8,614 bases of DNA, from assembly GCA_001464255.1 (NCBI GenBank), contig LNFD01000144.1, positions 1 to 8,614 on the forward strand, read 5' to 3'. The position numbers were made by a program, and so were the translations under genes. Shown in pieces: positions 6,317 to 8,614 of this stretch. Every line of letters starts with the position of its first letter. The first letter of the stretch is position 1. Source of the DNA: Actinomycetales bacterium Ga0077552. Its GTDB lineage: Bacteria > Actinomycetota > Actinomycetes > Actinomycetales > Microbacteriaceae. Under the pieces are notes generated by a model. That model ran no database searches. It was given only the letters and a program-made list of their open reading frames with translations, and was not told where the DNA came from.

Positions 6317-6322
6317 GAAGGA
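6317..6322 (+). promoter_or_regulatory. Shine-Dalgarno GAAGGA fixing the 6329 start
   Basis: GAAGGA sits 6 bases before GTG 6329, supporting that start over the in-frame upstream CTC/GTG region (LPPPPGPRG, not protein-like) and over ATG 6338, three codons further in. Confidence 0.7.
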
Positions 6323-6328
6323 CTCCCC

Positions 6329-7081
6329 GTGAGCGAGATGTCTCGAGAGCAGCGGGTGGCTGACGCGTTCGTGCGGGTGGCCGACACCCTGACCGACAAC
6401 TTCGACATGATCGACCTGCTCCACACGCTCGTCACCGAGTGCGTTGCGCTCCTCGACGTCGATGCGGGCGGGCTCCTCATCGCTGACGAGCACGGCGACC
6501 TGCAGCTGGTCGCCTCGACGAGCGAGCAGGCCCAGCTCGTCGAGATCATGCAGCTCAGTGCCGGGGTCGGGCCGTGCGTCGACGCCTTCACGACCGGCTC
6601 TCCTGTCACGGTCGCCGACATCCTCGTCGATGGCGACCGGTGGCCGGTCTTCCAGGAGGCCGCGGGCACCCAGGGATTCCGGGCCGTCTTCGCGACGCCG
6701 ATGCGGCTGCGCGGCGAGGTGCTCGGTGCGATGAACCTGTTCAGCGTCGAGCCCGGCGGGCCTTCCGAGGCCGACGCCGTGATCGCGCAGGCCCTGGCCG
6801 ATATCGCGACGATCGGCATCCTGCACGAGCGCAGCATCCGCGAGACCCACATCCTCAACGAGCAGCTTCAGCGCGCGCTCGAGAGCCGCGTGCTCATCGA
6901 GCAGGCGAAGGGCGTGCTCGCGGCGACCGCCTCGCTCGACATGGATGAGGCCTTCGCGGCGCTGCGTGACTACGCGCGGACGCACCGCATGACGCTGCGC
7001 GATGTCGCAGAGCAGGTGGCGGCCCGCACCCTGACGGGCATCGTCGACACCACCTCGCCGCGATCGACAGTCGAATCGTGA
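6329..7081 (+). CDS. GAF and ANTAR domain protein (putative antiterminator)
   Basis: A 250-residue cytosolic regulator. The N-terminal GAF domain (about residues 10-170) begins with VADAFVRVADTLTDNFDMID and LLHTLVTECVALLDVDAGGL. It contains the hallmark GVGPCVDAFTTGSPVTVADI and FRAVFATPMRLRGEVLGAMNLF. The ANTAR domain (about 176-235) is close to consensus: LQRALESRVLIEQAKGVLA, then MDEAFAALRDYARTHRMTLR and DVAEQV. In the family, ANTAR dimers bind RNA with two hexaloops to block termination, and the GAF domain senses an unknown ligand or gates dimerisation. No kinase is encoded nearby and there is no receiver domain, so GAF is the likely input. This protein is much closer to the ANTAR consensus than its divergent neighbour, so the two are paralogous in architecture but not recent duplicates. 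Confidence 0.95.
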   Translation: MSEMSREQRVADAFVRVADTLTDNFDMIDLLHTLVTECVALLDVDAGGLLIADEHGDLQLVASTSEQAQLVEIMQLSAGVGPCVDAFTTGSPVTVADILVDGDRWPVFQEAAGTQGFRAVFATPMRLRGEVLGAMNLFSVEPGGPSEADAVIAQALADIATIGILHERSIRETHILNEQLQRALESRVLIEQAKGVLAATASLDMDEAFAALRDYARTHRMTLRDVAEQVAARTLTGIVDTTSPRSTVES

Positions 7082-7114
7082 CCTGGAGCCCCCGCGCTCG
7101 ATCGGTCTCCGCCG

Positions 7115-7120
7115 TATCCT
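7115..7120 (+). promoter_or_regulatory. Candidate -10 box (TATCCT) upstream of the small ORF
   Basis: TATCCT within CGTATCCTG is identical over 9 bases to the box in front of rnpB, exactly 300 bases further on. A transcript start near 7127 would give a leader of about 52 bases to GTG 7179, or a precursor transcript running into rnpB. No -35 box is clear. Confidence 0.4.
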
Positions 7121-7178
7121 GAGGACACGCCCCAGACCTCGGCGCACCCGTCCCGTGCTCCGGAAGGTCGTGCCCCCC

Positions 7179-7400
7179 GTGTCGATCCCGTTCCAGTCCT
7201 TCCTCGACCCGATGGCCGAGCCGCCTCCGGTCGGCGCCTTCGGTACCGAGCAGAGCGACTCCGCTCGCGATGACCTCGATCGCGTGGTTCGCGTCTGGCT
7301 CTCGAGCATCCGCCCGACCTACCGCAGGGCCGTTCGCGGTCGATCGATCGCGGTCTCGGTGGCCGAGGAGACGCTGCGTGGACGCCATCGCGCGCGCTGA
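7179..7400 (+). CDS. Small hypothetical protein upstream of rnpB
   Basis: A 73-residue ORF of unrecognised family. GTG 7179 is preceded by GGAAGG (7162-7167) at 11 bases; GTG 7170 and GTG 7155 in the same frame are alternatives (76 or 81 residues). About five in six third positions are G/C in this frame, which supports coding, although GC-rich DNA keeps spurious frames open. The N-terminal half (SIPFQSFLDPMAEPPPVG) is hydrophobic to proline-rich; the second half is very basic (RVWLSSIRPTYRRAVRGRS, then a C-terminal RGRHRAR). It could be a small nucleic-acid-binding protein, but no motif proves it. There is no membrane helix or signal peptide. It has its own -10 candidate and ends 14 bases before the rnpB -10 box, so it is probably not part of the GAF-ANTAR transcript. 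Confidence 0.5.
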   Translation: MSIPFQSFLDPMAEPPPVGAFGTEQSDSARDDLDRVVRVWLSSIRPTYRRAVRGRSIAVSVAEETLRGRHRAR

Positions 7401-7414
7401 CGGGCGGCCGGGCG

Positions 7415-7420
7415 TATCCT
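7415..7420 (+). promoter_or_regulatory. -10 box (TATCCT) of rnpB
   Basis: TATCCT lies 5 bases before the first base of the P1 helix at 7426, so transcription would begin at or within a base or two of the mature 5' end. The -35 region is poor; CTGACG at 7397-7402 is too close for standard spacing. Confidence 0.6.
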
Positions 7421-7425
7421 GGGAG

Positions 7426-7816
7426 GGCAAGTGGGCCGGCCAGACGGTCGCGTCGAGCGCACGCCCCGCGAGGGGAACGGCCTCGCCGAGGAACGTCCGG
7501 GCTCCGTAGAGCAGGGCGGTGGGTAACACCCACCCGGAGAGATCCGCGAGAACAGTGCAACAGAGAGCAGACCGCCTCCGGCCTCGGCCGGCGGTAAGGG
7601 TGAAACGGTGGTGTAAGAGACCACCAGGGGCCCGAGCGATCGGGCTCGCTGGGTAAACCTCGCCCGGAGCAAGGTCAGACAGACACCGTTGACGCTGCTC
7701 GCCGAGGTGTCGGGTAGACCGCTAGAGGGCTGCGGCAACGTCGTCCCGAGAGAGATGGCCGTCGAAGGGAAGCGATTCCTGGAACAGAACCCGGCGTATC
7801 GGCCGACCCACTTGCC
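7426..7816 (+). ncRNA. rnpB: RNase P RNA, class A (M1 RNA)
   Basis: This is the catalytic RNA of RNase P, which removes 5' leaders from pre-tRNAs. Boundaries are set by P1: GGCAAGTGGG (7426-7435) pairs perfectly with CCCACTTGCC (7807-7816). The conserved core is present in the expected order: GAGGAACGTCCGGGCTCC (7488-7505, 5' half of P4 and flanks), CAGTGCAACAGAGAGCAGACCG from about 7555, GGTAAGGGTGAAA (7593-7605), GGTAAACC (7651-7659) with GGAGCAAGGTCAGACAG (from 7665), and ACAGAACCCGGCGTATC (7784-7800, 3' half of P4). The order and the strong resemblance to E. coli M1 RNA indicate the ancestral type A fold. Its length of about 391 bases is normal. The sequence 3' of P1 shows no hairpin followed by a T-run, so the terminator is not identified. 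The gene is convergent with the SDR gene, whose stop lies 39 bases away. Confidence 0.97.
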
Positions 7817-7854
7817 TCAGTCGGTTCCGGATGCCGCGTTCACCACTGCGCCGC

Positions 7855-8614
7855 CTACCACTGTGACGGCCGGTAGTCCTTCAGGAAGACCCCGAAGAGG
7901 TCGTCGCCCGCCTCGCCGCGCACGATGGGGTCGTAGACCCGCGCGGCACCGTCGACGAGGTCGAGCGGGGCGTGGAAGCCCTCCTCGGCCAGTCGCAGCT
8001 TCGTGGGGTGCGGCCGCTCGTCGGTGATCCATCCCGTGTCGACGCTCGTCATGAGGATGCCGTCGGTCTCGAACATCTCGCGCGCGCTCGTGCGCGTCAG
8101 CATGTTCATCGCGGCCTTCGCCATGTTCGTGTGCGGGTGGCCGGGGCCCTTGTACCCGCGCCCGAAGACGCCCTCCATCGCGCTCACGTTGACGACGTAG
8201 CGACGAGGGAAGGGCGAGGCCGCCATGGCGGGCCGCAAGCGGTCGACGAGGATGAACGGCGCGACCGAGTTCGCCAGCTGCACCTCGAGCATCTCGAGCG
8301 GCTCGACGTCGCCGACGGCCTGCGTCCAGCTGTTCACGTCGTGCAGGTCGGGCACGAGCCCGCCCGCGTCGATCGCGGTTCCGTCACGGTGCTTCGCGAG
8401 GGATGCGCTGCCAGCCGTCATCGCCGCCTGCGTCAGCTGCTCGGCCTTCGCGGCGGCGGCCGAGAGGATCGGGTGCGCGGCGACCGACTCGGCGAGGGCG
8501 AGCGGGTGCGGATCCATGGTGTGGCCGAACGTCACGAGCTCCGGCAGCGGCCCGTCGGGCAGGGGTGCGAGCTCGGCCTCGATGAGCGGCTGGTAGGCCC
8601 CAGGGGAGCGGCGC
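7855..8614 (-). CDS. SDR-family NAD(P)-dependent oxidoreductase, C-terminal part
   Basis: The C-terminal 252 residues of a larger short-chain dehydrogenase/reductase-like protein are visible. The frame is open to the window's right edge (RRSPGAYQPLIEAEL...), so the N-terminus, including the Gly-rich NAD(P)-binding motif, lies outside. Visible SDR signs are LDAP-like NSVAPFILVDRLRPAM with the conserved Asn-Ser, the RRYVVNVSAMEG strand with its catalytic-position Ser, AKAAMNMLTRTSA with the catalytic Lys, and the VDTGWITDERPH segment after strand 6. The standard YxxxK motif reads TNMAK: Thr (8128-8130) stands at the Tyr position. The nearest tyrosine, in GRGYKG, is 12 residues before the Lys. 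From memory, HTNMAKAA and the acidic C-terminus (GEAGDDLFGVFLKDY) are typical of an actinobacterial subfamily of unknown substrate. The protein ends in PSQW at TAG 7857-7855. Confidence 0.85.
   Translation of the reverse strand, partial: RRSPGAYQPLIEAELAPLPDGPLPELVTFGHTMDPHPLALAESVAAHPILSAAAAKAEQLTQAAMTAGSASLAKHRDGTAIDAGGLVPDLHDVNSWTQAVGDVEPLEMLEVQLANSVAPFILVDRLRPAMAASPFPRRYVVNVSAMEGVFGRGYKGPGHPHTNMAKAAMNMLTRTSAREMFETDGILMTSVDTGWITDERPHPTKLRLAEEGFHAPLDLVDGAARVYDPIVRGEAGDDLFGVFLKDYRPSQW

Noticed and set aside
6239..6328. Leader of the plus-strand GAF-ANTAR gene examined for a paired-hexaloop ANTAR target
   Set aside because: Only short stems such as CTG/CAG around a CGCATC loop are seen, lacking the expected A1/G4 loop bases and a second adjacent hairpin.
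5412..6332. Plus-strand frame of about 306 codons across the minus-strand GAF-ANTAR gene
   Set aside because: Low-complexity arginine-rich shadow; the minus strand carries clear GAF and ANTAR motifs.
7319..7738. Minus-strand frames overlapping rnpB and the small ORF
   Set aside because: The conserved rnpB core and P1 pairing explain the region; frames on the other strand have no protein character.
7817..7854. Spacer between rnpB and the SDR gene examined for an intrinsic terminator
   Set aside because: No stable hairpin followed by a T-run on either strand.
1..8614. Search for a new mobile, defence or biosynthetic system
   Set aside because: No transposase, integrase, nuclease-effector, toxin-antitoxin or biosynthetic genes and no att-like or terminal repeats; gene content and composition are uniform core genome.

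Overview
The window is very GC-rich with almost exclusively G or C at third codon positions. Together with an NIF3 / zinc-ribbon-like / RNase H gene run, GAF-ANTAR regulators and a class A RNase P RNA, this points to a high-GC actinobacterium, most likely of the family Microbacteriaceae. The family assignment is inferred from protein character and gene order, not from a search.

Layout from left to right: (1) 1-723 (+), the C-terminal part of an EamA/DMT-family transporter cut by the window edge. (2) 742-3433 (+), an NCS1-type (nucleobase/cation symporter-like) permease with a proline-rich N-terminal extension of about 390 residues. The extension and the membrane domain lie in different frames, with a clean frame switch near 1897-1907, so as written the gene is frameshifted. 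(3) 3430-5437 (+), a compact block: NIF3-family dinuclear-metal protein, coiled-coil 'C4-type zinc ribbon' family protein, and RNase HI. Both outer junctions are 4-base stop/start overlaps, which suggests translational coupling. The block has the same order as M. tuberculosis Rv2230c-Rv2229c-Rv2228c, but the RNase H has no phosphatase domain. (4) 5448-7081, two divergently transcribed GAF-ANTAR proteins (putative RNA-binding antiterminators) around a 197-base intergenic region with candidate -10 boxes and a short palindrome. (5) 7179-7400 (+), a small unrecognised ORF. (6) 7426-7816 (+), rnpB, with a perfect 10-bp P1 helix and its own -10 box. (7) 7855-8614 (-), the C-terminal part of an SDR-family oxidoreductase, cut by the right edge and convergent with rnpB.

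Most of the window is ordinary core genome. I see no CRISPR array, insertion sequence, prophage, toxin-antitoxin or defence genes, and no convincing new multi-gene system. The items worth a second look are deviations inside known families: the frameshift and long extension of the permease, loss of three of four zinc-ligand cysteines in the zinc-ribbon protein, a shortened helix A-strand 4 region in RNase H, an SDR without the standard active-site tyrosine, the paired GAF-ANTAR genes, and an apparently leaderless start. The frameshift and the RNase H shortening lie in one window, so sequence quality should be checked before biology is inferred from either.
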